64,000 bases of DNA, from positions 1-64,000 of the forward strand of contig NZ_MASS01000001.1 in the NCBI RefSeq assembly GCF_001707885.1, read 5' to 3'. This document shows, piece by piece, positions 44,737 through 54,455 of the stretch. Under the pieces are notes generated by a model, which saw nothing but the letters and a program-made list of their open reading frames with translations, did no database searches and had not been told where the DNA came from. The translations under genes and the position numbers were made by a program. Position 1 is the first letter of the stretch, and every line of letters starts with the position of its first letter. The DNA comes from Desulfosporosinus cupriresistens. GTDB lineage: Bacteria > Bacillota > Desulfitobacteriia > Desulfitobacteriales > Desulfitobacteriaceae.

Positions 44737-47700
44737 AGGTTATGAAAAGACTTTTGCTCATTCATTGGCACTACTTTACCCACGAGACGATATTTTTTGA
44801 TAAAATCAACTTCTTGACTGGAAAAAACGCTTCCGGCAAGTCGACCATTGTTGACGCACTACAGCTTGTGCTGCTCTGTGATACAAGCGGTACTTTTTTT
44901 AACAAAGCTGCCAGCGGACGTGGAAATCGTACACTCAGCGGATATTTGCGCGGAGAGCTTGGTGATGATGAAGAATCCGGTTTTCGATATTTGCGTGAAG
45001 GCAGGTTTACCAGTTACATTGCTTTGGAATTTTATGATGAAGAGAAGGATAAATTCTTTACCGTCGGCTGCTGTTTCGATACTTATGCGGAAAACGATAT
45101 GCAAAAGTTGTTTTTTCGTTTTGACAACGCAATGCCTGATCATGAATTTATAGTGGACAAGGTCCCAATGGATATAACCGCTTTGAGATTGTATATCAAA
45201 GAACGCTATACGGCAGGTCATAGCTATACAACCGATGTTAACAGAGATTTTAAGCAGGATTTATACGGGAAGTTGGGTGGGCTTCGTGATCGCTTCGGAC
45301 AGCTTCTGAAAAAAGCCGTTTCTTTCAATCCAAATGTTGATATCCAGCAATTTATTTCAGAATTTGTGTGCGACCCCCAACAGACCGTTGATGTAAGCCG
45401 TATGCAAGAGAATATTCGAAGTTATAAAAATCTTGAGCGCGAGACCTCAGTTCTAAAGGAACGCATTGAATTGCTTTCACAGATTATTGATACGCATCAA
45501 GCCTTTGCTACATACCGTCAGAATGAAATACTCTATTCATATCTTATTGATAGGGCGCGGCTGTCCATAAAAGAAAATGAATTGTCAGATGCCCGACAAC
45601 GTTCTGACATTTACCGTGATAAGCTGACCTCTTTAAAAAGTGAGTTGGAGCAATTAAAGACAGAGCAATCAAGATTGCAAAATGAACGTGATATCATGCA
45701 GGTCAATCTCCATAATAACAAGCAGGCTCAAGTATTGGAGCAAATGCAAACGCAAATTTCGGAAAAAGAACAGCAAATTCGTTTGCTGAACAACGAGCTT
45801 CAGAGGTATACGGCACTGTTGGTTAGGAATGTAACATCTTGGTTCGCGAGTGCCGACGCGCTGCTTCAAAAAATCAAGGGCGTGGACTATTCTATTATCA
45901 ATCCAATATTGGTTAGCAGAATTGATGCTTTAATTGGAGAAAGCGAGCAACTTTTAGGCGACATTTCTTCGCTGCGTTCACCTGAAGTCTCCGCTATTCT
46001 AAACGTTGGCAAGGACGGATTGTTGCACCATGCGGCAGCAGCCGATTCAATCAAAAGCCAATCGGATGGGTTGGTCAGGCGTTTTGATGAAGAGCAGAAA
46101 GTTGTAGCAATCAACCGCACAGCTTTGCAGAAAGAACAACAGTCGTTGGAGAGTGGAATTTATCAGTTTCCGCAAGATGTAATTGATTTAAAGGAGGCAA
46201 TCTACAGCCATTTGCACTTAAAAAGCGGTTTGGCTGTAAAGGTTGCTATTGTTGCAGAAGTGGCTGAGATTAAAAATGACCGTTGGCGCAATGTGATTGA
46301 AGGCTATCTGAACACACAGAAATACTATCTGATCGTCGCACCGGAGCATTTTAGTACAGCAATACAAGTATATGATCATATTAAACGGCAAAAAGGTATT
46401 TATAACACAGGTATTGTCGATGTGGAAAAGCTAAAACGCTTGACCCCAACACGGGACCCTGGGAGTCTAGCCGAAGAGATTGACACCGATGACCCTAATG
46501 TTCGCCTGTTTTTGGACTTTACTCTTGGTCGCGTAAAAAAATGTGAACATGTGGGCGAATTGCGCCGCCATAGGACTGCAGTTACTGATGACGGTATGCT
46601 TTATCAAAATTTCGTCGTCAGAGCTATGAATCCCAACCGATGGGAAAAGCCAGCCATCGGGCAGGGTGCCATCAGGCAGCGTTTAGAAGCTGTTAAGCGA
46701 GAAATCATGGATTTAACTGAGAAGATTTTAATGTATTCTTCTATTAAATCCGCCTTTGGGCATGGAAGCGGAATTGTGTTTTTAAGCCAATCTGATGCGG
46801 AACAAATCATCACATCCGCTACAAATTTTGGCCAAATTCCGGAAATTGAGCAAGAAATTCAACGACTGAATCGTGAAATGGAAACCGTTGATCGGAGTGC
46901 TGTTGATGCGCTCCAAAAACGCATTGCACAGCTCGGTGAAACACTGTCGGAACTCGGGAAAAATATTGAACAACAAATTAAAGACAGCGGTGCATTAGAA
47001 GAACAATTGCGCGTGTGCTCCGAGGAAACCATTCCTAAACTGACAAAAGAACTAACCGCTATGCGTGTGCAATTAGGAGAAACCTTCCCATCGGAATGGG
47101 TCGAAGAAACTGGCGCTCCACGATATATTCGCGAACTATCCACCAGAGGGGACGCTGCCAATATAGAACGGGCTTTCCCAAGAGAACTCAGCCGCTCTGT
47201 AAACGCAAAAGATGCGATGTGGGATGAGCTGCGTAACTCGCGCCGAAAATATAATGATTCATATAAAATGGGACATGATGTAAATGCCGTGGATAACGAA
47301 GTTTATGATAATGCATGGTTGGAACTCAGCGACATCAAACTCCCCGATTATTTAAGCAAAATAGAGGATGCCAGAAGCAAGGCGTTTGAGCAATTCCAAG
47401 AAGACTTTCTGAGTCGGTTACAGAACAATATCAATGACGCCAAACGGCAAATTGATGGGCTTAATAGTGCTTTGAGTGGTAGCTCTTTTGGTGAGGATAC
47501 CTATCGTTTCAGAATAGTAGCAAAGCCTGAATATAAGCGATATTATGATATGATTATTGACCCTATGCTGCTGGAAGGAGGATATAACCTTCTGACAGAG
47601 CAATACAACGCAAAATATAAAGAAGAAATTGCCGAGTTGTTTTCTATTATTACCAACGAAGGTGAAAATGCCAAGGCGCAAGCACACGATGATTACGAAA

Positions 47701-48134
47701 AGCGCGTTCAGGCATTCACCGATTACCGCACATATCTGACCTTCGATTTAGAAGTAATCAACAAGGACGGCGAATCCCAAAGGCTATCAAAAACGCTGGG
47801 CAAAAAGTCCGGAGGAGAAACACAGACTCCATTTTATATTGCTGTATTGGCTTCATTTACACAACTATATCGCATAGGTCGGGATAGGACAGCCAGCACT
47901 TCTCGAATCATTCTGTTTGACGAAGCTTTTTCAAAAATGGATGGGGAACGCATTGTACGCAGCGTAGAATTGCTGCGGCAGTTTAATTTTCAAGTTGTCT
48001 TATCGGCACCACCGGATAAAATCGGTGACATTGCCACACTTGTAGACCGCAATCTTTGCGTTTTGAGGGACGGCAAAAAGGCATGTGTACGCTCCTTTGA
48101 CCCAAGGCAGTTGGAGGAACTTATAAATGAGTAA
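44733..48134 (+). CDS. jetC: Wadjet SMC-like ATPase JetC
   Basis: An SMC/MukB-like ATPase of 1133 residues. Walker A TGKNASGKST is at residues 29-38; two long coiled-coil stretches (about 250-420 and 700-790) flank a hinge-like region with YYLIVAPEHF near 530. The C-terminal ATPase half has the signature KKSGGETQ near 1027 and Walker B IILFDEAFSKMDGER near 1058. In Wadjet this motor extrudes plasmid loops and JetD cuts closed circles of small size. The gene overlaps jetB and jetD at both ends, so the four are one operon. No frameshift was seen. Confidence 0.92.
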   Translation: MKVMKRLLLIHWHYFTHETIFFDKINFLTGKNASGKSTIVDALQLVLLCDTSGTFFNKAASGRGNRTLSGYLRGELGDDEESGFRYLREGRFTSYIALEFYDEEKDKFFTVGCCFDTYAENDMQKLFFRFDNAMPDHEFIVDKVPMDITALRLYIKERYTAGHSYTTDVNRDFKQDLYGKLGGLRDRFGQLLKKAVSFNPNVDIQQFISEFVCDPQQTVDVSRMQENIRSYKNLERETSVLKERIELLSQIIDTHQAFATYRQNEILYSYLIDRARLSIKENELSDARQRSDIYRDKLTSLKSELEQLKTEQSRLQNERDIMQVNLHNNKQAQVLEQMQTQISEKEQQIRLLNNELQRYTALLVRNVTSWFASADALLQKIKGVDYSIINPILVSRIDALIGESEQLLGDISSLRSPEVSAILNVGKDGLLHHAAAADSIKSQSDGLVRRFDEEQKVVAINRTALQKEQQSLESGIYQFPQDVIDLKEAIYSHLHLKSGLAVKVAIVAEVAEIKNDRWRNVIEGYLNTQKYYLIVAPEHFSTAIQVYDHIKRQKGIYNTGIVDVEKLKRLTPTRDPGSLAEEIDTDDPNVRLFLDFTLGRVKKCEHVGELRRHRTAVTDDGMLYQNFVVRAMNPNRWEKPAIGQGAIRQRLEAVKREIMDLTEKILMYSSIKSAFGHGSGIVFLSQSDAEQIITSATNFGQIPEIEQEIQRLNREMETVDRSAVDALQKRIAQLGETLSELGKNIEQQIKDSGALEEQLRVCSEETIPKLTKELTAMRVQLGETFPSEWVEETGAPRYIRELSTRGDAANIERAFPRELSRSVNAKDAMWDELRNSRRKYNDSYKMGHDVNAVDNEVYDNAWLELSDIKLPDYLSKIEDARSKAFEQFQEDFLSRLQNNINDAKRQIDGLNSALSGSSFGEDTYRFRIVAKPEYKRYYDMIIDPMLLEGGYNLLTEQYNAKYKEEIAELFSIITNEGENAKAQAHDDYEKRVQAFTDYRTYLTFDLEVINKDGESQRLSKTLGKKSGGETQTPFYIAVLASFTQLYRIGRDRTASTSRIILFDEAFSKMDGERIVRSVELLRQFNFQVVLSAPPDKIGDIATLVDRNLCVLRDGKKACVRSFDPRQLEELINE

Positions 48135-49377
48135 GGACTATAAAAAAATATTACTGACTGCTCTTTTAGACAAGTACGAGTGCAGCAGCTTCTACACCCA
48201 TGACCAACAGCCTACCAGACGTATTTTACTGCGATTATATGATGGCGGACAAACCGATTTTCCCGAATATGATATTGAGAATTACGAAAAAAGGCAACTC
48301 ATCAATCGATCAGTTTTGTTCCTTGAACAAGAAAGACTGGTACAATGCCGATGGATGAAAGGTGAAGTCAATCACATCATCGCGAAGGTATGGCTCGACT
48401 ACGAACATCTTCAGTCAGCTTATCGCTTTCTTGGTCGTCAGCCTAAGGGGGACATAATAGATGAAGTGCTTCTCCAATTAATTGAAACGCACGACTGTGC
48501 CCACGATGAATGGGCCAAAAAGTATCTTGATGACACAATTTCGGCGATTTCACGAAAGCGCTCGATTGGCAACAGCCTTCCAAGCGATAAAGATGAACGC
48601 GCAGATCTTGTTCGTGCCATTGCGTTCATTGAGCAAAATAAAGATGATGAAATGCTTGAACGCGTTTTTTCTCTACGTTGTTTTGGTGATTCAAAGCGGT
48701 TTGAAAAAACAATTCGCGCCCGATTGGTTCGAATTCTTAAAAAGTATTTAGATTTCGATGACAAGTGTACGGAAGAAGATCTGCTCAAACAAATCGGCAT
48801 TACAAGATATCCTGAACAGTTTGAATTCTGTGGACCGGTGACAATCTCTTTTCAAAACGGTTTCGTTGATTTTACCCCAATGCAATTTGGCGGAACTGTA
48901 AATACTGACGATATACGGTGTGGTCAGCTGCACATAGCACCTCATATAGGCCGGGTATTATCAATTGAAAACCGTGCAAATTATATTGAGTACATTTATA
49001 AGCATAAAAACACTGCCGAATTAGTGCTATTCCACGGAGGACAATTCAGCCCGGCCAAACGTATTTTTTTAAAGGCAGTTGCAAATGCAATTCCCGATAA
49101 TTGTGAGTTTTGCCATTGGGGAGATATCGATTATGGAGGATTTTCCATGCTCGCCAGATTGAGAAGGGAAATTACGTCGAAGGTATATCCATATCGTATG
49201 GGGGAAAAGGAATTAGTACAATATGCAGAATTCGCTGTCTCATTTCGACCGGAGTACGGTATTAAGCTTGCTTCGCTCAAGCAGTATTCTGAACTCAGCG
49301 ATTGCGTTTCGTGTATCGAATATATGATAAATCACCGTGTGAAGTTGGAACAAGAGGCAATGCTAACAGATTTTTAA
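48127..49377 (+). CDS. jetD: Wadjet nuclease JetD
   Basis: A 416-residue protein of the JetD family, the TOPRIM-like (Spo11/topo VI-related) nuclease that cleaves plasmid DNA. Residues 10-200 are a helical, winged-helix-rich part (DUF3322-like). The C-terminal nuclease domain has ELVLFHGGQFSPAKRIFLK near residue 300 and HWGDIDYGGFSML near 330, where the Asp residues bind metal. Eight bases overlap the jetC end. With all four genes intact, the system should be functional against small circular plasmids. Confidence 0.88.
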   Translation: MSKDYKKILLTALLDKYECSSFYTHDQQPTRRILLRLYDGGQTDFPEYDIENYEKRQLINRSVLFLEQERLVQCRWMKGEVNHIIAKVWLDYEHLQSAYRFLGRQPKGDIIDEVLLQLIETHDCAHDEWAKKYLDDTISAISRKRSIGNSLPSDKDERADLVRAIAFIEQNKDDEMLERVFSLRCFGDSKRFEKTIRARLVRILKKYLDFDDKCTEEDLLKQIGITRYPEQFEFCGPVTISFQNGFVDFTPMQFGGTVNTDDIRCGQLHIAPHIGRVLSIENRANYIEYIYKHKNTAELVLFHGGQFSPAKRIFLKAVANAIPDNCEFCHWGDIDYGGFSMLARLRREITSKVYPYRMGEKELVQYAEFAVSFRPEYGIKLASLKQYSELSDCVSCIEYMINHRVKLEQEAMLTDF

Positions 49378-49407
49378 TGTCTCCTTTATGGTGTTTTTAT
49401 AACATTG

Positions 49408-50262
49408 CTATTCATCCAGCATCAATTTATTTTTTGACTTTTTCAGTTTCTTTATCTGTTCCCTCTCAACTTCTGTGATACTACGGGTTGGTGCGGGCAT
49501 ATCTTCCGGCAATGTGCCTCCGACTCGTTTGATTGTTCCCCGCACCTCACTTCCCACAATGAAGTGAACTTCATTTGCCGCATCAGCAGTGGAAATCCCA
49601 TCTTTTTTAAGTTTTTCTTCTGTTTGAGATATTCTGAATAGGTTGGCTATCAGTTCTGTGCTACTCATAAAATCAAGAATTTTTTCATTCTCTTTAAGAT
49701 CTTTTTTTGCATGAATTCCCGCAACAGTTAATCCACCATAAAGCCCCATATATCCTGCATTTTGAAATGTCGCATATTCCTCGTTGGTTATAACTCCTGC
49801 ATTATGGGCCGCCTCTGCAAGCATTTGATTCCATTGCTTTACATCTCCGCGCACAACAAGCCGTTTATTATCTTCATCAAGCTGATTGAAATAGTCCGCA
49901 ACCTCTTGCCGCCTAGTTTGAATTGCAAAATAAGTCTGCCCAAGTGCTATTACTTCTTTTCGAGGATCACCGTTTTGTACAATAAGATAACAGGCATATC
50001 GAGTAAGTTTAAAATCTAAAACATGTTTTGAAGCTACACCAGCTTCGACCATTTTGCTGACCTCAGCAAAATGGTCTTCAATGTCATATCCACTGTTTTT
50101 GCAAGCAATTCTTGCTTTGTCTATTACTTTTGCAAAATTCCTCCATTGTGTATATTCAAGCACGGCAGCAAGTTCTCGAGCATACCAAAACTCGGACCCA
50201 TCTTCTGAAATATGTTTTATACTCTCAAAACTTGCATATTCTTTGGCATTTAAGTTTGGCAT
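49408..50262 (-). CDS. dinD: DinD-like DNA damage-inducible protein
   Basis: A 284-residue DinD family protein. An N-terminal BRO-type domain (FESIKHISEDGSEFWYAREL, then VLEYTQWRNFAKVI) is followed by TRYACYLIVQNGDPRKEVIA and YFAIQTRRQEV. In E. coli DinD is SOS-induced and inhibits RecA-related steps. The gene is convergent with jetD, separated by only 30 bases. I found no LexA box upstream. Genes of this type are often on mobile islands. ATG 50262 is preceded by GAGGGGGTG. Confidence 0.85.
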   Translation of the reverse strand: MPNLNAKEYASFESIKHISEDGSEFWYARELAAVLEYTQWRNFAKVIDKARIACKNSGYDIEDHFAEVSKMVEAGVASKHVLDFKLTRYACYLIVQNGDPRKEVIALGQTYFAIQTRRQEVADYFNQLDEDNKRLVVRGDVKQWNQMLAEAAHNAGVITNEEYATFQNAGYMGLYGGLTVAGIHAKKDLKENEKILDFMSSTELIANLFRISQTEEKLKKDGISTADAANEVHFIVGSEVRGTIKRVGGTLPEDMPAPTRSITEVEREQIKKLKKSKNKLMLDE

Positions 50263-50457
50263 ACTTCTGCACCCCCTCTATTATCTTTCATAAGAGTATC
50301 AATTTTTTATGACAGAAAACTCACTATTTTCACCCTGCTATATTGTTTAACATGTTGTCATCGCATATTCCTCGTCCAAGGGTTATGGTTCCTGTGAGTG
50401 ATGCGCAGAGAATATGTATTGTTCTTACCATGCATTCACCGCCATTTAAACTCATTT

Positions 50458-51585
50458 CTATACCCTATCAAATATCTTTACGTAATCCTCATATATAAAA
50501 TGCCGGTGCCTTGATTGGTTGTTTGCCTGTTTCAATATTCCACAGCCAACCATTGCTTCTACTACTTTGGCCACCGTATTAAAAGAAGAGTTTAATTCAT
50601 CGGCGACGGATGGTATCTTTATTATGGGATTTTTTTCAATTTTCTTATACACAAGCATAGCATTCTTTGATGCCTTACCGAGTACCATTATTTTTTCTAT
50701 ATTCTTATTTCTTATAGCAATAAAGCTTTCTATCTGTTTTATAGAGTTGTCTGCCGCTACGATTATAGCTTTGATAAAAAATTTTACCCACTGTGCATAA
50801 TTTCCGTTGAGCTGTGTGCTTGAAAGCCTATCAAAATATTCAGCCTTATCATGGAAGAGATCATATGACAGTGAGATAACCGGTTTTGATAACACTTTAT
50901 TTTGCAATAGCATCAACATGGCAAGTATTCTCCCAACTCTGCCGTTTCCTTTTTCAAACGGGTGGATTATTTCAAATTGGTAATGAACAAGTGCAGACTT
51001 TATGAGTACATCAATGTTGTCGTCGGCTGTCATAAATTTTTCAAAGTCATCTAAAGCTGATTCCAGATCTTCCGGAGCAGTGGGATTGTACTCTTGTATA
51101 TTTGAGGAAACATAGGGCTTTAGAAAAATTTGCGTTTCTCTAAACTTTCCAATATTCTTGCAGCCACTATCCTTCAATGCAATGCCTTGAATTTCACATA
51201 TTAGTTGATTTGATACCGTTTTCCTCTGAGCGTACTGTATAGCCGTGACGCAGTTTATTATAGCCATCGCATTTTTAGTTTTCTCGCTGTTAGAATCAAG
51301 GATATCATAAAAAGGTGTAGTTATCCCATCAATTTGGCATGATAAATGGGCCTCTTTTTTCATGAGCAAGTTTATATATGTGTCAATATCTGGTATATAC
51401 CTTGAAATGCCTTCAAGGATACCCAGAAGCCTATGTGCTTGCGATATCAGCATCATCATTTGCTCGTCCATCGGCAGCACGTTATCTGTCAAGCTGCAAA
51501 GTGGTTTAGGAGTAAAAGTATAATAACTCCTTGAATCGTATTTTCTGGATATCTGAAATTCGTAATTTCCTGAATGATTAAACAT
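50458..51585 (-). CDS. Fic-family AMP-transferase-like protein (copy 2)
   Basis: A 375-residue Fic protein close to copy 1 at 31748-32869. The motif HPFEKGNGRVGR is near residue 210, the inhibitory motif again reads SCQIDG (Asp in place of Glu), and a winged-helix end (SVADELNSSFNTVAKVVEAM) follows. Start ATG 51585 is chosen because TAGGAG lies seven bases before it. The two copies have similar flanks, with about 20 matching bases beyond the stop and a shared stretch upstream that ends in the dispersed repeat. This copy has no IS21 insertion. The target is unknown. Confidence 0.85.
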   Translation of the reverse strand: MFNHSGNYEFQISRKYDSRSYYTFTPKPLCSLTDNVLPMDEQMMMLISQAHRLLGILEGISRYIPDIDTYINLLMKKEAHLSCQIDGITTPFYDILDSNSEKTKNAMAIINCVTAIQYAQRKTVSNQLICEIQGIALKDSGCKNIGKFRETQIFLKPYVSSNIQEYNPTAPEDLESALDDFEKFMTADDNIDVLIKSALVHYQFEIIHPFEKGNGRVGRILAMLMLLQNKVLSKPVISLSYDLFHDKAEYFDRLSSTQLNGNYAQWVKFFIKAIIVAADNSIKQIESFIAIRNKNIEKIMVLGKASKNAMLVYKKIEKNPIIKIPSVADELNSSFNTVAKVVEAMVGCGILKQANNQSRHRHFIYEDYVKIFDRV

Positions 51586-51738
51586 AAACATACTCCTAGA
51601 TCATTATATAATCATCATAGCATGTTAAATTCATTTTTCAAGATTATACTGAAATATAAATCCCAAATACAGAGGCTTCTTTATAAAAACATCTAAAAAT
51701 TTAAGCTATTCTATTTATGTCTTCTGTAACTCTATCAT

Positions 51739-51767
51739 TAGCCTGTGTCAACTCTTACATAAAAAAA
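51739..51767. repeat. Dispersed repeat, copy 3
   Basis: TAGCCTGTGTCAACTCTTAC and the following ATAAAAAA match the other two copies with one mismatch. It lies 154 bases upstream of Fic copy 2. Confidence 0.8.
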
Positions 51768-51813
51768 CAGATGACCTTCAATTAATTATCCCATGATGAT
51801 TTTTGAAGGTTTT

Positions 51814-52866
51814 TTATCGCTCAATCAATTTTGTAAGTTCATTTATTTCCCGAATATCAAGTACATTCATCAATCTCAGTAGATAATGACAGTCTGGTGT
51901 CGTATCGCCACTTTCCCATTTTTGATATGTTCTTACCGCAGCGCCGATTGCATCAGCAACTTGTTGCTGAGTAAGTTTTTCGCGCTTCCTAATATCTTTC
52001 AATGCTATGAAGTCAAACTCCATAAGTAGTGGAGCAATATAAAGATCATACCAAGCATCAGTTCCATCATCATTTGTACCCCAACAATTTAATCCCCAAA
52101 TTGCTGTTTTTGGCGTTGCCTCAACAAAAAGAGTGCCCTTAAGTTTTTTGTCAACAACTGCCCAAATTTTTTTCGCATTCTTGATAGTTACACCAATCCA
52201 TCGTAATATAGGCTGTCCATTTCTATCACATGGAAAAGTACCTTCCATTCTAAAAATGTTTCCCGATCTACTTATATATTCTCCAATAAACTGTTCTGTT
52301 AGCTCATAAATAATCGGTAGAAGATTTGCGCGTTCAAGTAATAAATTATAATCCACAATCAGATGTTCAGGAGTTTTTTTTTGAATATCAAACTTCTTTG
52401 TCAATTCTAAATAATGCGCCCATTCAAATAAAATATCTGTTCTCGAACAATATCCTGTTTGTTCAATAGGATATTCAAAAATAGTCTTAACATCAAGATT
52501 CAAGTCATATAGCATTGTTTCAAGCGTACAATACATTTTTTCGAGCCAATTATCAAAATCATGTTCAGATTGACCTGTCATGTGCTTGCTTATGATTCCA
52601 TTCACATATTGTGAAAGGTTTCCTATACAGCCCTCATTTAAATCAGGTTTATAACAATAAAAAGGCAGTCTCCTAATGAACGTATCTTTCGACACAGGAC
52701 GGTAGGTATAGCGATCACTCAAATCCGAGAATTTTTCACCTAAATAAGGAAATATTTCTTCGCCTACTATTTCATGTCGAGACAAGTAATCAAAGAGCTT
52801 TTCGATAACCTCTTTTTCTTGAATGTGCAACTTAATAGCATTTTGTTGTTGCTCTGTCAGATTCAT
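51814..52866 (-). CDS. Protein of unknown function with C-terminal HTH
   Basis: A 350-residue protein. The last 70 residues are a Cro/C1-type HTH (DIRKREKLTQQQVADAIGAA, then VRTYQKWESGDTTPDC). Residues 1-210 are helical and have no recognised domain; residues 215-270 contain RWIGVTIKNAKKIWAVVDKK and several Trp, suggesting a small beta domain. The HTH at the C-terminus is unusual for a repressor. It lies alone between Fic copy 2 and the Rad50-like remnant. ATG 52866 has GGAGGTG upstream. Confidence 0.65.
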   Translation of the reverse strand: MNLTEQQQNAIKLHIQEKEVIEKLFDYLSRHEIVGEEIFPYLGEKFSDLSDRYTYRPVSKDTFIRRLPFYCYKPDLNEGCIGNLSQYVNGIISKHMTGQSEHDFDNWLEKMYCTLETMLYDLNLDVKTIFEYPIEQTGYCSRTDILFEWAHYLELTKKFDIQKKTPEHLIVDYNLLLERANLLPIIYELTEQFIGEYISRSGNIFRMEGTFPCDRNGQPILRWIGVTIKNAKKIWAVVDKKLKGTLFVEATPKTAIWGLNCWGTNDDGTDAWYDLYIAPLLMEFDFIALKDIRKREKLTQQQVADAIGAAVRTYQKWESGDTTPDCHYLLRLMNVLDIREINELTKLIER

Positions 52867-53031
52867 AAAAACACCTCCATCTTCGTCATTAAAATTTTAA
52901 CACGAATAATATGGGTAATAAAGATGTCAAATTAGTCGTCAAAATTCATTACATTCTATCTTTTATAAGCTCTACTTTACATTGTAATTTAAAACACCTT
53001 TATTTCTATGAACAAAATATCGTCACTGATG

Positions 53032-53078
53032 AAAAAAAATCGCCGACTTAGTTGCTACCCAGCACCTCAATCGGCGGT
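53032..53078 (-). terminator. Intrinsic terminator (minus strand)
   Basis: On the minus strand a CCGCCGATT... / ...GTCGGCGATT hairpin with a long loop is followed by eight T. It ends transcription from the Rad50-like remnant. The rest of 52867-53230 is empty. Confidence 0.7.
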
Positions 53079-53230
53079 TTAGTTTCTTGATTCTATCTGC
53101 AACTGTATACTAACATCGGTCTTCTGTAGAATTTCACAATCTGTCTCTTTCAATAGTTTTTCTATTGGTCAACAATATATAATTCCCATTTTTGTTTCCT
53201 AAGCATTACTCTCAATTATAAAAACAATAG

Positions 53231-54455
53231 CTACGATTGATCATCAGCGTCATTTGAAGGGGGAACTTTGATTATCGGGGTAAATGCCTTTTCGATTATT
53301 TTTATCATGTTGTAACTTTTGACATCCAAGCTTTCGATCGCAATTCTCGTATCCGTATCCTTTATTGTTATACCGATAATGACCTGCTTCCAACCTTCAA
53401 CGTCAATTATTCCTTTGAAGAATGCCTTCATATTCGATATCACGATACTGTGCTGATCAGGCTCATCAAATATCAAGATGCCTGGATGATTTCCAAGATG
53501 GGTATTTGATGTTTGAAGCAAAGCCATCGTAAAGGCCCAAATAGCTCGAATATTATCACTAGCTGATGAATCAAATTTCATATCGAAATTATTGATTACA
53601 GGCAAATAAGTATCTCGTGAAATAGATATATCATCTATATTCGAGACACTTTTATATCCATATATTCTAAGATCATTCTTAAAATTACTCTCAAATGAAC
53701 TTAACTTTCCCTTGTCTTCTAATGTAAATTTTTCTTTAGGAAGTTGCGCCTTCTCGTCTAAGTATTTTCTCCAACGTTCTGAAAGCTCCGTAAGTTTTTC
53801 AAGAGAATCATTAACAGTATTTTGGAATTTCTCTAATTATTGTATCTCGTTAGCTAACTCAAGTTTTATAGACAATAGATTCGGATAATTCCTCGTCTAC
53901 CGCATAAAGATCGCTTCTTAAAGAAAGAGCTAATCTTCTGAGGGTAAACAAACTCCCCTCAAAATAAGAAATTGAATTCTTTAATTCCTCTTTAGCTTTG
54001 GAATGGCCGTTCAGTGCAAATTCAAACATTTCTTTCTGAGCAACTAGATGCTTTATATTTTCATCAATGCTCATTATATGAAATTCATTGGCCAAAGGTA
54101 AAAGTGTATCAGCAATTGCCTGATTGCAAACAGGGCAAATACCCTTTATTATTTCAGACCCGATGTCTGCTCCAAGGTTCTTTAGCCTTGCGGCGTCTTT
54201 ATTATTAGCTATGTCAATCTTGATAGTATCTAAACTCTCTCTAAGGCTTTTTATACTTGCATCTTCCATGTTTAGCTTTCTTCTAGCTTCATTAACTTTG
54301 TTAGATATTAAATCGATTTGCTTCTCTGTTTCATCAAGCTCAACTTGAAGCTCATCAAAGTTATCTACAATTTTAGGTTTTAGGGAAGAAAGACGACTCA
54401 ATTCATCTCTCAGGTTTGAGATGTACGAGTTTATCTCTTGTCTATTAATGTACAC
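53231..54455 (-). pseudogene. Rad50/SbcC-like ATPase remnant
   Basis: Two minus-strand frames belong together. The upstream one (53859-54455) is coiled coil with a zinc-hook motif GICPVCNQAI near residue 115. The downstream one, open from about 53835 to 53231, has more coiled coil and then GILIFDEPDQHSI, a Walker B/D-loop. A frameshift near 53870 and an in-frame TAA near 53838 separate them. The N-terminal Walker A part is missing to the right, where 54456-54783 has no recognised gene. It is a broken SMC/Rad50-type DNA-repair or defence ATPase. Confidence 0.7.
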
